Assembly: GCF_000241345.1 (NCBI RefSeq)
Contig: NZ_BAED01000059.1
Coordinates: forward strand, 115,276-179,275
Length of the DNA: 64,000 nucleotides
Source of the DNA: Gordonia amarae NBRC 15530
Lineage (GTDB): Bacteria > Actinomycetota > Actinomycetes > Mycobacteriales > Mycobacteriaceae
Direction of reading: 5' to 3'
Shown here piece by piece: positions 49,459 through 57,372 of this stretch. Positions within the stretch are counted from its first letter, which is position 1. Each line of letters starts with the position of its first letter. The notes under the pieces were generated by a model. That model saw nothing but the letters and a program-made list of their open reading frames with translations. It was not told the DNA's origin and did not search any database. Made by a program: the position numbers and the translations under genes.

Positions 49459-50680
49459 CGGACTCGGGGTCCAGGCCGTGCAGCGGGAAGACCGCCCGGC
49501 GGGTATCGGTGATGGCCGCGTCGACCAGTCGGTCGAGGTCGGTGCCGTCGGCGTCGGCCCGGACGGGCCAGGGGAGGTACTCGGTGTCCCCGCCGTCACC
49601 CATCGTGACCGGGAGGTGGTCCTCGGCGGTGATCTGCTCGGCGTAGGTCCGCCACGACTGCGGCACCTGTGTGACCACGTCGATCGGTGCCCCGCCGGCG
49701 ACGGCGATCAGGTGGGTCCAGGCCCGCGGCACCGCGCCGGCGAGGTCATAGCCACCGCCTCCGAGTGCCAGCCAGCGGCCGTTCGCGTACCGATCGGCGA
49801 GCTCGCGCATGGCCAGAAACGCCGCCCGCTGGCCGTCGACGGTCATCTCGAATTCTCCCAACGGATCGGCGCGGTGGGTGTCCACCCCGCACTGGCTGAC
49901 GATGATGTCGGGACCGAACACCGAAACCACCTGCGGCACAACCGCATGGTAGGCCCGCAGCCAGTGGGTGTCCCTGGTGCCCGGCGGCAGCGGCAGGTTG
50001 ACGATGCTGCCGGCGGCGGCGCCCTCGCCGACCTCCGACGAGTATCCGGTGCACGGCCACAACGTGCGCGGATCCTGATGGACGGAGATCGTCAGGACGC
50101 GCGGGTCGTCGGCGAAGGCCCGTTGTACGCCGTCGCCGTGGTGGACGTCGACGTCGATATAGGCCACCCGCTGGATGTCGGTGTTGTCGAGCAGCCAGGA
50201 GATAGCGACCGCGACGTCGTTGTACAGGCAGAACCCGGCGGCGGACTCCGGCATCGCGTGGTGCATCCCGCCGCCGATGCTCACCGCACGGGTGGCCTCA
50301 CCGGTGGCGATGGCGCGTGCGGCGCGCAGCGTACCGCCGACGATGACCGACGCCGCCTCGTGCATGTGCTCGAACACCGGGTTGTCCTCGCCGCCGAGAC
50401 CGTAACCACCGGGCACCTCGACCGACGGGTCCGGGGCCTGTTTGACGGCCGCGAGGTAGTCGGCGGTGTGCGCGCGCAGGAGCAGTCCGTCGTCGGCGGG
50501 GTCCGGGGCCACCAGGTCGAGGTGATCGAGGAGTCCGAGCGACCGGGCCAGCGCCATCGTGAGGTCGAGGCGAGCCGGATGCATCGGGTGGTACGGCGAC
50601 CACCGGTACCGCAGGAACTCCGGGCTCCAGACGACGGTGCCCCGACCGTCACCGTCGTCTGGCTGGGGGCGACAGGTCAT
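49451..50680 (-). CDS. acuC: AcuC-type class I histone-deacetylase family protein
   Basis: The 409-residue product is a Zn deacetylase. It retains the catalytic His pair (GGGMHHAMPESAAGF, about 160-174), the metal motif DVDVHHGDGVQ (about 195-205), the Asp of QCGVDTHRADPLG and the closing LGGGGYD. In Bacillus, AcuC and AcuA reversibly acetylate acetyl-CoA synthetase. Here the gene overlaps a GNAT-synthetase fusion downstream (8 bases) and a universal stress protein upstream (4 bases), so eraser and writer of lysine acylation are physically coupled. A small-molecule (polyamine or acetoin) role remains possible. Confidence 0.92.
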   Translation of the reverse strand: MTCRPQPDDGDGRGTVVWSPEFLRYRWSPYHPMHPARLDLTMALARSLGLLDHLDLVAPDPADDGLLLRAHTADYLAAVKQAPDPSVEVPGGYGLGGEDNPVFEHMHEAASVIVGGTLRAARAIATGEATRAVSIGGGMHHAMPESAAGFCLYNDVAVAISWLLDNTDIQRVAYIDVDVHHGDGVQRAFADDPRVLTISVHQDPRTLWPCTGYSSEVGEGAAAGSIVNLPLPPGTRDTHWLRAYHAVVPQVVSVFGPDIIVSQCGVDTHRADPLGEFEMTVDGQRAAFLAMRELADRYANGRWLALGGGGYDLAGAVPRAWTHLIAVAGGAPIDVVTQVPQSWRTYAEQITAEDHLPVTMGDGGDTEYLPWPVRADADGTDLDRLVDAAITDTRRAVFPLHGLDPESDV

Positions 50681-51087
50681 CCGGTGACCCGCGGAATGCC
50701 CCCGCGCATCTCGCTCAGCGCCGTCGACGACAGTTCCTCCGCGGGCAGCTTCACCGCCAGTACCGGCACCGGGCTGTTGAGCAGCAGCCGCTGGCTCACG
50801 CTGCCGAGCAACACCTTTCCGACCGGCGTGCGCCGTTTGAGCCCGATCACCAGGCGCTGGGCATCGCACTTGACGACCTCGTCGATGACGACCTCGGCGG
50901 CATCACCCTTGCGGTGCTTCGCGACGGTGACCTTGACCCCGGAGGTGTCGGTGCCGTCCTCCTGTAACTCGCGGTCGCCGATATTGACGACGACCAGATC
51001 GGTGCCCAGGCGTTTGGCCTCCGCGATCGCGGCGACGAAGGCGTGATGGCTCTCGCGGTTGTCCGACACTGCGACAACAACAGTCAT
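50677..51087 (-). CDS. Universal stress protein (UspA domain)
   Basis: A 136-residue single Usp domain. It opens TVVVAVSDNRESHHAFVAAI and has the nucleotide-binding signature G-x2-R-x-P-x-G-x-V-L-L-G-S-V-S (about 97-111, GLKRRTPVGKVLLGSVS), so ATP binding is likely. It lies between the transporter and acuC, with a 4-base overlap with acuC (ATGA). Some mycobacterial Usp proteins bind cAMP and are acetylated by the GNAT Pat/Rv0998, so linkage to acylation genes is suggestive; that connection is inference. Confidence 0.9.
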   Translation of the reverse strand: MTVVVAVSDNRESHHAFVAAIAEAKRLGTDLVVVNIGDRELQEDGTDTSGVKVTVAKHRKGDAAEVVIDEVVKCDAQRLVIGLKRRTPVGKVLLGSVSQRLLLNSPVPVLAVKLPAEELSSTALSEMRGGIPRVTG

Positions 51088-51126
51088 GGAAATCTCCCTC
51101 GGTGGTGTGACGGATAGTGGCCGGCG

Positions 51127-52629
51127 TCAATGCCGGTCGCGGTCATAGAACAGGCCCGCGAACGGCAGGCGCCGCGGCAGCTCCCGGTAGATCTCGCCGT
51201 CGAGCAGGGCCTCCTCCAGGCCCTCCAGCGTGCGGCCGCGGGTTTCGGGGACCTCGTGCCACAGGAAGCCGAGCATGATCACACCGACAATCGCGAACAG
51301 GAAGAACGTGGTGAGGCCGAGGTTGGTGACGAGCGTCGGGATGGTCAGCGCGAGAAGGCCGTTGACGAACCAGCCGAAGAACACCGAGATGCCGATCGCC
51401 AGGCCGCGGATATTCAGCGGGAAGATCTCGGCCAGCCACACCCACACGGCGATGTTCAGGAACGACTGCATCGACAGCACGAACAGGAACACCAGCACGG
51501 CGATGACGTACGGGCGGACCGAGTTGTCCTCGGGAATGGACAGACCCGCGATACCCACCAGCAGGTGGCAGAGCGTGGTCAGCGACAGGCCGATGATGAA
51601 CGTGGTGCGCCGGTCGAGGCGGTCCATGTTGCGCAGGGCGATCACACCGCCGATGACGGCCGCGAGTCCGAAGGCGGTGGCCGCGGTGAGGGCGGCCGAC
51701 TCGCTGAAGCCGGACTCCTCGAGCACGCGTGGTCCGTAGTACATGATCGCGTTGATGCCGGTGAGCTGCTGTGCCACGGCGACACCCATACCGACCAGGA
51801 CGATGCGGCGCAGCCACTTGTTCGCGAGGATCTGCTTGAATCCGGGTTTGCTGGCCTCGACCTCCTCCTCGTCGGAGGCGACGCCGATGACCTGGTTCAG
51901 TTCGGCGCGCGCACGATCGGAGGACCGGATGGTGTCCAGAACCGCGAGGGCCTCGTCGGTGCGGCCCTTCTCCACCAGCCAGCGCGGTGACTCGGGCATT
52001 CGGAGCATGCCGAAGAACAGGCCGATTGCGGGGAGGGCACAGACCCCGAACATGACCCGCCAGATTCCTTCGACGTGCCCGAGGGTGTTGTCGAGGACAG
52101 CGTTGATGCAGAAGGCGAGGAACTGTCCGGTGACGATGGCCATCTCGTTGCGGCCGGTGATCGAGCCGCGGATCTCGAACGGTGCCAGTTCGGCGAGGTA
52201 CACCGGCACCACGGTGGACGCCCCGCCGACCGCGAGGCCCAGGATGATGCGACCGATCACCACCACCGTGAAGCCGGCGAGGTGACTGCTGGGCGAGAGC
52301 ACCACGAACAGGACGCCGACGAAGAACATCACCGCGAGGACGACGATGGTCTTCCTGCGGCCGATCGCGTCCGACATCCGGCCGCCGAGAAAGGCGCCCA
52401 CCGCGGCGGCGAAGACCAGCGCGCTGATCACCACACCGGTCTGCAGGTCGGAGAGCCCGAGCTCATCGGACATCGGGCCCTCGGCGCCTGACGACACACC
52501 GGTGTCGTAGCCGAAGAGAAGCCCGCCGAGGCAGGCGACGATCGAGATCAGGCCGACCCGTTTGCTGTGGGGGCCCTTGGTGAGCGGGGGAAGTTGTGCT
52601 TCCGCCGCGGAAGCTCCGTGTCCGCTCAT
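51127..52629 (-). CDS. MFS sugar-porter family transporter (possible inositol or pentose symporter)
   Basis: The 500-residue product has 12 predicted membrane segments and the sugar-porter signatures: GGLLFGYDTGVSSGA (about 35-49), GGRMSDAIGRRK, PESPRWLVEKGR (after TM6), QQLTGINAIMYYGP (about 277-290) and the closing PETRGRTLEGLEE. The signature set is the same in xylose, glucose and myo-inositol porters. The ATG at 52629 follows GAGG. The 178 bases upstream include sites resembling IolR boxes. Location next to a LacI gene and a Gfo/Idh-SDR-PhyH cluster favours a polyol or inositol-like substrate. Confidence 0.9.
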   Translation of the reverse strand: MSGHGASAAEAQLPPLTKGPHSKRVGLISIVACLGGLLFGYDTGVSSGAEGPMSDELGLSDLQTGVVISALVFAAAVGAFLGGRMSDAIGRRKTIVVLAVMFFVGVLFVVLSPSSHLAGFTVVVIGRIILGLAVGGASTVVPVYLAELAPFEIRGSITGRNEMAIVTGQFLAFCINAVLDNTLGHVEGIWRVMFGVCALPAIGLFFGMLRMPESPRWLVEKGRTDEALAVLDTIRSSDRARAELNQVIGVASDEEEVEASKPGFKQILANKWLRRIVLVGMGVAVAQQLTGINAIMYYGPRVLEESGFSESAALTAATAFGLAAVIGGVIALRNMDRLDRRTTFIIGLSLTTLCHLLVGIAGLSIPEDNSVRPYVIAVLVFLFVLSMQSFLNIAVWVWLAEIFPLNIRGLAIGISVFFGWFVNGLLALTIPTLVTNLGLTTFFLFAIVGVIMLGFLWHEVPETRGRTLEGLEEALLDGEIYRELPRRLPFAGLFYDRDRH

Positions 52630-52782
52630 CGGGGCTCCTCGATCCGGAGAGTCACCATCGTGTGTCCTTTCGGCTATAGCCTCGCCGGCGGGTGGCGCCG
52701 GGTCGCGGGCGCACGGCGACCCTGACATCTGGCGGCTTGGCGCCAGTCGCTGTGCGGTACATCACACGAAGCATAGAGTATT

Positions 52783-52813
52783 TGTTAGGACATTAGGTTG
52801 TTTTGACTTAACT
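52783..52813. promoter_or_regulatory. Possible IolR-type boxes in the AT-rich transporter promoter
   Basis: On the minus strand TGTCCTAACA (52783-52792) matches the motif KGWCHTRACA reported for the inositol regulator IolR of Corynebacterium glutamicum, and on the plus strand TGACTTAACT (52804-52813) matches nine of ten positions. The block 52776-52815 is the most AT-rich part of the area. No GntR-type IolR gene is in the window, so use by another regulator is possible. Confidence 0.35.
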
Positions 52814-53836
52814 TTTTCCGAGGGCACCGCGCGGGATGTTGAAGGGGGTGACCACGGACACGGCCGCCGGCCGGGGCCGGAACCGGGGCAGCGCCCCGTG
52901 AAAACCCATCAGGGTCTGTGCCGCACCGCGCACATCGGCCCGCAGGTCGTGGTGCAGGATCGCCGAGATCGTCCCTCCGGCAAGGAGTTCGACATTGTCC
53001 GGGGTGAGGTCGTGGGCAACGAACGCCGCACAGTCGCGGCCCGCCCCGGTGAACGCGGCCCGGATGCCGCGATTGCCGCCACCGATCGAGTACACCCCGA
53101 CGAGATCGTCGTGGTCGGCGAGCGCGTCGCCGATGCGCCGCGCGCAGGTCTCGTCCTGCCCGTCGGAGACCATCGAGAGCACGTGCCGGCCCGGGTCGAG
53201 ATCGGCGAGCGTGGCGACGAAGCCCGCCGCGCGCTCGGATTCGCCATGGAAGTCGCCGCCACTGGTCATCGCCAGCACCGATCCCGCCCTGCCCGACAAG
53301 AACCGGTGGATCAGATACGCCGCGGTGGCTCCCGCCGCCCGGTTGTCCATCCCCACATATGCCAGGCGCAGACTGCGCGGCACATCGGTGACCATCGTGA
53401 TCACCGGGATATGCGCCGCGGCAAGACGCCCGATCGCCTCGGCGACCTCGGGCACGTCCGGCGCCTTGAGCAGCACGCCGTCGCTGCCGTGCCGCCCGAT
53501 CGCGGCGAGTTCGGCGAGCAAGTCCGGCAACGGCCAACGCTCGGCCACCCGGTAGCGGGCGCGGAACACCGCCGGCAGCGTGGGCAGCTCCGCCTCCAGC
53601 GCCCGGCGGGTCAGCCGCGAGAACCGTTGCGGTGTCTCCATGACGACGTCGACCAGGAAGTGGCGGCCGGACAGGCGCAACTGGGTGCGCTGGGCGTCGA
53701 GCTCGTTGATCGCCTGCTGCACCTGGAGAACGGTGCCCGGGCGGACTCCCTGCCGCCCGTGCAGGACCCGGTCGACCGTCGCCTCGCTGACGCCGGCCTG
53801 CCTGGCGATCTCCCGGACCGGAAAGCGGTGAGCCAC
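52808..53836 (-). CDS. LacI-family transcriptional regulator
   Basis: The 342-residue product starts directly with the LacI HTH (VREIARQAGVSEATVDRVLHGRQGVRPGT, about 7-35) followed by a periplasmic-binding-like sugar domain. The hinge helix region is short. The start is GTG at 53836. Divergent genes (PhyH, SDR, Gfo/Idh) begin 93 bases away, and the sugar porter follows it on the same strand; both are probable targets. The ligand domain (DNRAAGATAAYLIHRFL, HDLTPDNVELL) is of the type that binds sugars or inositols. Confidence 0.9.
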   Translation of the reverse strand: MAHRFPVREIARQAGVSEATVDRVLHGRQGVRPGTVLQVQQAINELDAQRTQLRLSGRHFLVDVVMETPQRFSRLTRRALEAELPTLPAVFRARYRVAERWPLPDLLAELAAIGRHGSDGVLLKAPDVPEVAEAIGRLAAAHIPVITMVTDVPRSLRLAYVGMDNRAAGATAAYLIHRFLSGRAGSVLAMTSGGDFHGESERAAGFVATLADLDPGRHVLSMVSDGQDETCARRIGDALADHDDLVGVYSIGGGNRGIRAAFTGAGRDCAAFVAHDLTPDNVELLAGGTISAILHHDLRADVRGAAQTLMGFHGALPRFRPRPAAVSVVTPFNIPRGALGKS

Positions 53837-53854
53837 GGTCGTATTGTCGATCCG

Positions 53855-53868
53855 CAGCGGACTCGCTG
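53855..53868. promoter_or_regulatory. Candidate LacI operator
   Basis: CAGCG-GACT-CGCTG is a perfect 5-base inverted repeat with a 4-base centre in the 92-base region between the LacI gene and the divergent PhyH gene. It starts 18 bases behind the LacI start codon, so it could control both. It lacks the usual central CG of LacI sites. Confidence 0.4.
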
Positions 53869-53928
53869 AGGGCTTTTTGAGGGATTCTCCGGGTTACCTG
53901 CTTGCGCCGCACCGGCGACGATGGAGGC

Positions 53929-55110
53929 ATGACCGCCGCCGCCATCCCCGCCGTACCCTCTGCCCGCCGCGTCCAGGCAGCCGATTGCGACCTCGACGAC
54001 TTCCTCGCCACCCTGCGGGACACCACAGACCTCACCGACTACCCGCATGCGGCCGGCACCGTGCGCGGCGTGCTCTTCTATGACGCCGACGATGTGCTCG
54101 TGTCCTCCGCCGATCCCGAGGGTCGCGGCGCGCTCCGCGATGAACTCGCGCAGGCGCTGCTGACCGGCCCGGGCATCGTGGTCTTCCGCGGCGCGTTCGC
54201 GGACGGGTCCGCGCTCGCCGAGACCACGGCGGCGTTCACGACGATGGTCGCCGAGCAGCGCGCGACTGGCACCGCCGGCGGCGACCACTTCGCGGCCAAC
54301 GGGGTCAACGACCGGATCTGGAACGCCCTCGGCAAACTCGCCGACCGTGCCCCGGCACTGTTCACCCGGTACTACGGCAACGACATCCTGGCGCTTATCA
54401 GCGAGGCGTGGCTGGGACCGATGTACCAGGTGACCTCGGCGATCAATGTGGTCAATCCCGGTGGCAAGGCCCAGCAGCCGCACCGCGACTATCACCTCGG
54501 TTTCATGGATCCCGAGATGGCCGCGCGGTTTCCCGCCCACACTCACCGGATGTCCCCGGCGCTCACCCTGCAGGGTGCGGTCGCCCACGTCGACATGCCG
54601 ATCGAGTCGGGTCCGACGATGTACCTGCCCTACTCCCAGCGGTATGAGCTGGGCTACCTCGCGTTCAATCTGCCCGAGTTCCGCGAGTACTTCGAGAACA
54701 ACTACGTGCAGTTGCCGCTGCGGGCGGGGGACGCGGTGTTCTTCAACCCGGGGCTGTTCCACGCGGCCGGCACCAATGTGTCCGCCGATATCGCGCGCAT
54801 GGCCAATCTCCTGCAGGTCAGTTCGGCGTTCGGGCGGGCGATGGAGTCGGTGGACCGGTCGGCGTTGCTGCGTGCGGTGTACCCGTCGCTGGTGGACCTG
54901 TGGTCCCGTGATCGTCGGTCCGCGGAGAACGTGATCGCCTCGGCCGCAGAGGGTTACGCGTTTCCGTCCAACCTCGATCTCGATCAGCCGCTGGACGGTA
55001 TGCACGGCGAGACGCAGGCCGAGCTGACGCGCCGGGCGCTGAGCGCGGGCCTCGATGCCGACGCCTTCGCCGCCGAACTCGCCGCACTCGATGCCCGGCA
55101 CCATCCTTGA
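53929..55110 (+). CDS. Phytanoyl-CoA dioxygenase (PhyH) family 2-oxoglutarate/Fe(II) enzyme
   Basis: The 393-residue product has the jelly-roll ligands in QQPHRDYHLGFMD (His-x-Asp, about 184-186) and the distal His in NPGLFHAAGTN (about 280), with a following Arg candidate for 2-oxoglutarate. It is longer than most PhyH proteins (about 280-310), with an N-terminal extension of about 75 residues. Relatives hydroxylate very different small molecules, so the substrate is unknown. The ATG at 53929 is preferred over an in-frame ATG at 53902. It heads a plus-strand operon with the SDR and Gfo/Idh genes. Confidence 0.8.
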   Translation: MTAAAIPAVPSARRVQAADCDLDDFLATLRDTTDLTDYPHAAGTVRGVLFYDADDVLVSSADPEGRGALRDELAQALLTGPGIVVFRGAFADGSALAETTAAFTTMVAEQRATGTAGGDHFAANGVNDRIWNALGKLADRAPALFTRYYGNDILALISEAWLGPMYQVTSAINVVNPGGKAQQPHRDYHLGFMDPEMAARFPAHTHRMSPALTLQGAVAHVDMPIESGPTMYLPYSQRYELGYLAFNLPEFREYFENNYVQLPLRAGDAVFFNPGLFHAAGTNVSADIARMANLLQVSSAFGRAMESVDRSALLRAVYPSLVDLWSRDRRSAENVIASAAEGYAFPSNLDLDQPLDGMHGETQAELTRRALSAGLDADAFAAELAALDARHHP

Positions 55111-55150
55111 TTCGGCAGTGCCGGACGGCAGAATGCGCTAGAAAGTCCAT

Positions 55151-55936
55151 ATGACCGAACAAATCAGCCTCGCCGGTAAGTCGATCGTCGTCAGCGGCGG
55201 TACGCAGGGAGTGGGTGCGGCCGTCGTTCGTGCGGCCTGCGCCGCCGGTGCGTCGGTGACGTTCACCGGGCGACGGCGCGAGGTCGGCGAGAAGTTGCGG
55301 GACGAGCTGATCGCCGGGGGCGCGCAGGCGGAGTTCGTCGTCGCCGACGTCGCGGATCCGGCGCAGGCGGGGGCATCGGTCGAGGCCGCGGTCACCCGGT
55401 TCGGTCACGTCGACGGGCTGTGCAACGCAGCCGGCCTGACCACCCGCGGCACCCTGCTGGACACCAGTCCCGAACTGTTCGACGAGCACATCGCGATCAA
55501 CCTGCGCGGACCGTTCTTCACCATGCAGGCCGCGGTGAAACAGATGATCGGCCAGGGCACGGGCGGCAGCATCGTCAACATCATCTCGATCTCCGAGCAC
55601 GCCGGTCAGCCGTACCTGGCACCCTATGTCTCCGCCAAGGCGGGCCTGGCCGGCCTGACCCGCAACGCCGCCTACGCGCATCGGTTCGATCGCATCAGGA
55701 TCAACGGCGTCAACATCGGCTGGACCGAGACCGAGGGCGAGACGCAGATCCAGAAACGGTTCCACGACGCCGACGACGACTGGGCGGCCCAGGCGGCCGA
55801 ACGATTGCCGATGGGCAGGCTCAACCAGCCGGACGACACCGCCCGCTTCGTCGTGTTCCTGCTGTCCGACCAGTGCGGCGTGGTCACCGGATCGGTGATC
55901 GACTGGGACCAGTACGTGGTGGGTGCACATGACTGA
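55151..55936 (+). CDS. Short-chain dehydrogenase/reductase of the PhyH cluster
   Basis: The 261-residue classical SDR has the cofactor motif GGTQGVGAA (about 16-24), the Asn-Ala-Gly block CNAAG, the catalytic Ser (IISISEHAG) and Tyr-x3-Lys as YVSAK (about 158-162). The C-terminus (VVTGSVIDWDQYVVGA) fits sugar/polyol-type SDRs, where the last residues cover the active site. It starts 40 bases after PhyH and overlaps the Gfo/Idh gene, indicating one operon. Confidence 0.9.
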   Translation: MTEQISLAGKSIVVSGGTQGVGAAVVRAACAAGASVTFTGRRREVGEKLRDELIAGGAQAEFVVADVADPAQAGASVEAAVTRFGHVDGLCNAAGLTTRGTLLDTSPELFDEHIAINLRGPFFTMQAAVKQMIGQGTGGSIVNIISISEHAGQPYLAPYVSAKAGLAGLTRNAAYAHRFDRIRINGVNIGWTETEGETQIQKRFHDADDDWAAQAAERLPMGRLNQPDDTARFVVFLLSDQCGVVTGSVIDWDQYVVGAHD

Positions 55937-56927
55937 GAGCGTGCCCCTGGAACCGCTGCGCATCGGCCTGCTCGGTGCGGCCCGGATCAGCCCGGAGTCG
56001 ATCATCGGACCCGCCGGCGGACTCGGGCACCGCATCGTCGCGGTCGCCGCCCGCAACAGGTCCAAAGCCGAGGCCTATGCCGCCGAGTTCGGGATCGAGC
56101 GGGTCGTCGACACCTACGCCGACGTCATCGCAGATCCCGAGGTCGATCTCGTCTACAACGCCCTCGCCAACGCCCTGCACGGCCCCTGGAACCGGCGGGC
56201 CGCGGCGGCAGGGAAGGCGCTGCTCAGCGAAAAACCCTTCGCGGCCAACGCAACCGAGGCGGCCGAGGTCGCCCGTGAGATCAGAGCGGCCGGAATCCCG
56301 TTTCTGGAGGGCTTTCACTATCCGTTCCATCCCGGCTATCACCGCACGCAGCAACTCCTCGACGACGGTGCGATCGGCACGATCGGCCGGGTCGAGGTGA
56401 CGATGTCGATGCCGACCCCGCCCGACGACGATCCGCGCTGGGACTACGCGCTCGCCGGTGGCGCCGTCATGGACCTGGGTTGCTACGCCGTGCACGTGTT
56501 CCGTCAGTACGGCAAGCGGATGGGGTCGGTGCCCGAGGTCGTCTCCGCACGCGCGGCGCTCCACTCGGAGTTCGTCGACCGCGCCTGCGCCTTCGAGGTC
56601 GCCTATCCCGACGGCACGGTCGGCGCGGCCCGGGTGTCGATGGTGGGTGAGCGGTACGACTTCCGCTTGGCCTACATCGGAGACAGGGGGTCGGTGACCC
56701 TGCATGACTTCCTCGGACCCCACCGCGACAACAGGCTGACCGTCGTGTCGGACGAGACGGAGTCGGTGGAGCATGTGCCCGCCCGATCCACCTACAGCTA
56801 TCAGCTCGACGCGTTCGCCCGTTCGATCCGGACCGGTGAGCCCCTTGAGCTCGGCGTGGACGACTCGGTGGACAACATGGTGATGGTGGACGCCGTCTAC
56901 CGGGCCGCGGGACTGCCGCCTCGCTGA
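55929..56927 (+). CDS. Gfo/Idh/MocA-family oxidoreductase
   Basis: The 332-residue product opens with the Rossmann motif GLLGAARIS (about 12-20), has the family signature EKPFAANATEA (about 98-108) with catalytic Lys, and GGAVMDLGCYAVH (about 177-189) with the His/Tyr of the active site. The family oxidises sugars, inositols and sugar acids, or dihydrodiols. The ATG at 55929 overlaps the SDR stop; GTG at 55923 is an alternative. It is last in the operon and is followed by a long inverted repeat. Confidence 0.9.
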   Translation: MTESVPLEPLRIGLLGAARISPESIIGPAGGLGHRIVAVAARNRSKAEAYAAEFGIERVVDTYADVIADPEVDLVYNALANALHGPWNRRAAAAGKALLSEKPFAANATEAAEVAREIRAAGIPFLEGFHYPFHPGYHRTQQLLDDGAIGTIGRVEVTMSMPTPPDDDPRWDYALAGGAVMDLGCYAVHVFRQYGKRMGSVPEVVSARAALHSEFVDRACAFEVAYPDGTVGAARVSMVGERYDFRLAYIGDRGSVTLHDFLGPHRDNRLTVVSDETESVEHVPARSTYSYQLDAFARSIRTGEPLELGVDDSVDNMVMVDAVYRAAGLPPR

Positions 56928-56941
56928 CGGGTCCCGACCGT

Positions 56942-57001
56942 AACCCCACCGCTCAGGTCCGGTGAGGGGATCATCGCGATGCCGTGGGTATCGGTGGGGT
57001 T
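56942..57001. terminator. Perfect 10-bp inverted repeat after the Gfo/Idh gene
   Basis: AACCCCACCG (56942-56951) and CGGTGGGGTT (56992-57001) pair perfectly around a 40-base loop. It starts 15 bases after the stop codon and most likely ends the operon. The large loop leaves room for a further fold, so a structured RNA element cannot be excluded. Confidence 0.5.
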
Positions 57002-57372
57002 GACGCCATCGCCCAACAATGCACAGGTGTGTAATTGTTGAGTTGATCGATTCTATTGCCGATATGCAATGTCGGGATATGGGAGCGGAGGATGAGGCCG
57101 CAAACATAGTTTGCCGACCTATTCAGTTGTGCTGAATCTGCTGGTCGCAGGCAGTGTGGTCGGGCGTTCTGAGGGTTGCTCAACGGGAATGTCGAGTTTG
57201 TGTAATTAGCCCCATATATGATGTACGATCGGCTACTGTTCGGACCGGGACGGTTACTCGGGGGTCGGGGTACAGGTGACAAAGTCCCTCGCGACGTGGC
57301 ATCACGCAGCGCCGCGGAGTCGTCTCGGGCATGGAATTGCACTGTCCGGCAATACTTTCTGAAAGGGCAACT
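57002..57372 (+). promoter_or_regulatory. AT-rich control region of the branched-chain-type ABC operon
   Basis: A 371-base stretch without a convincing gene. It is AT-richer than the rest, especially 57025-57125 and 57180-57235 (for example TGTGTAATTAGCCCCATATATG). It must hold the promoter of the liv-type operon; several -10-like TATGAT/TACGAT hexamers lie near 57220-57235. A minus-strand frame of 123 codons across the region has no ribosome site or family and is not called. Confidence 0.5.

Noticed and set aside
56971..57342. Minus-strand open frame of 123 codons upstream of the transporter operon
   Set aside because: No ribosome site, no recognisable family, and its base composition is that of the AT-richer control region, not of the coding neighbours.
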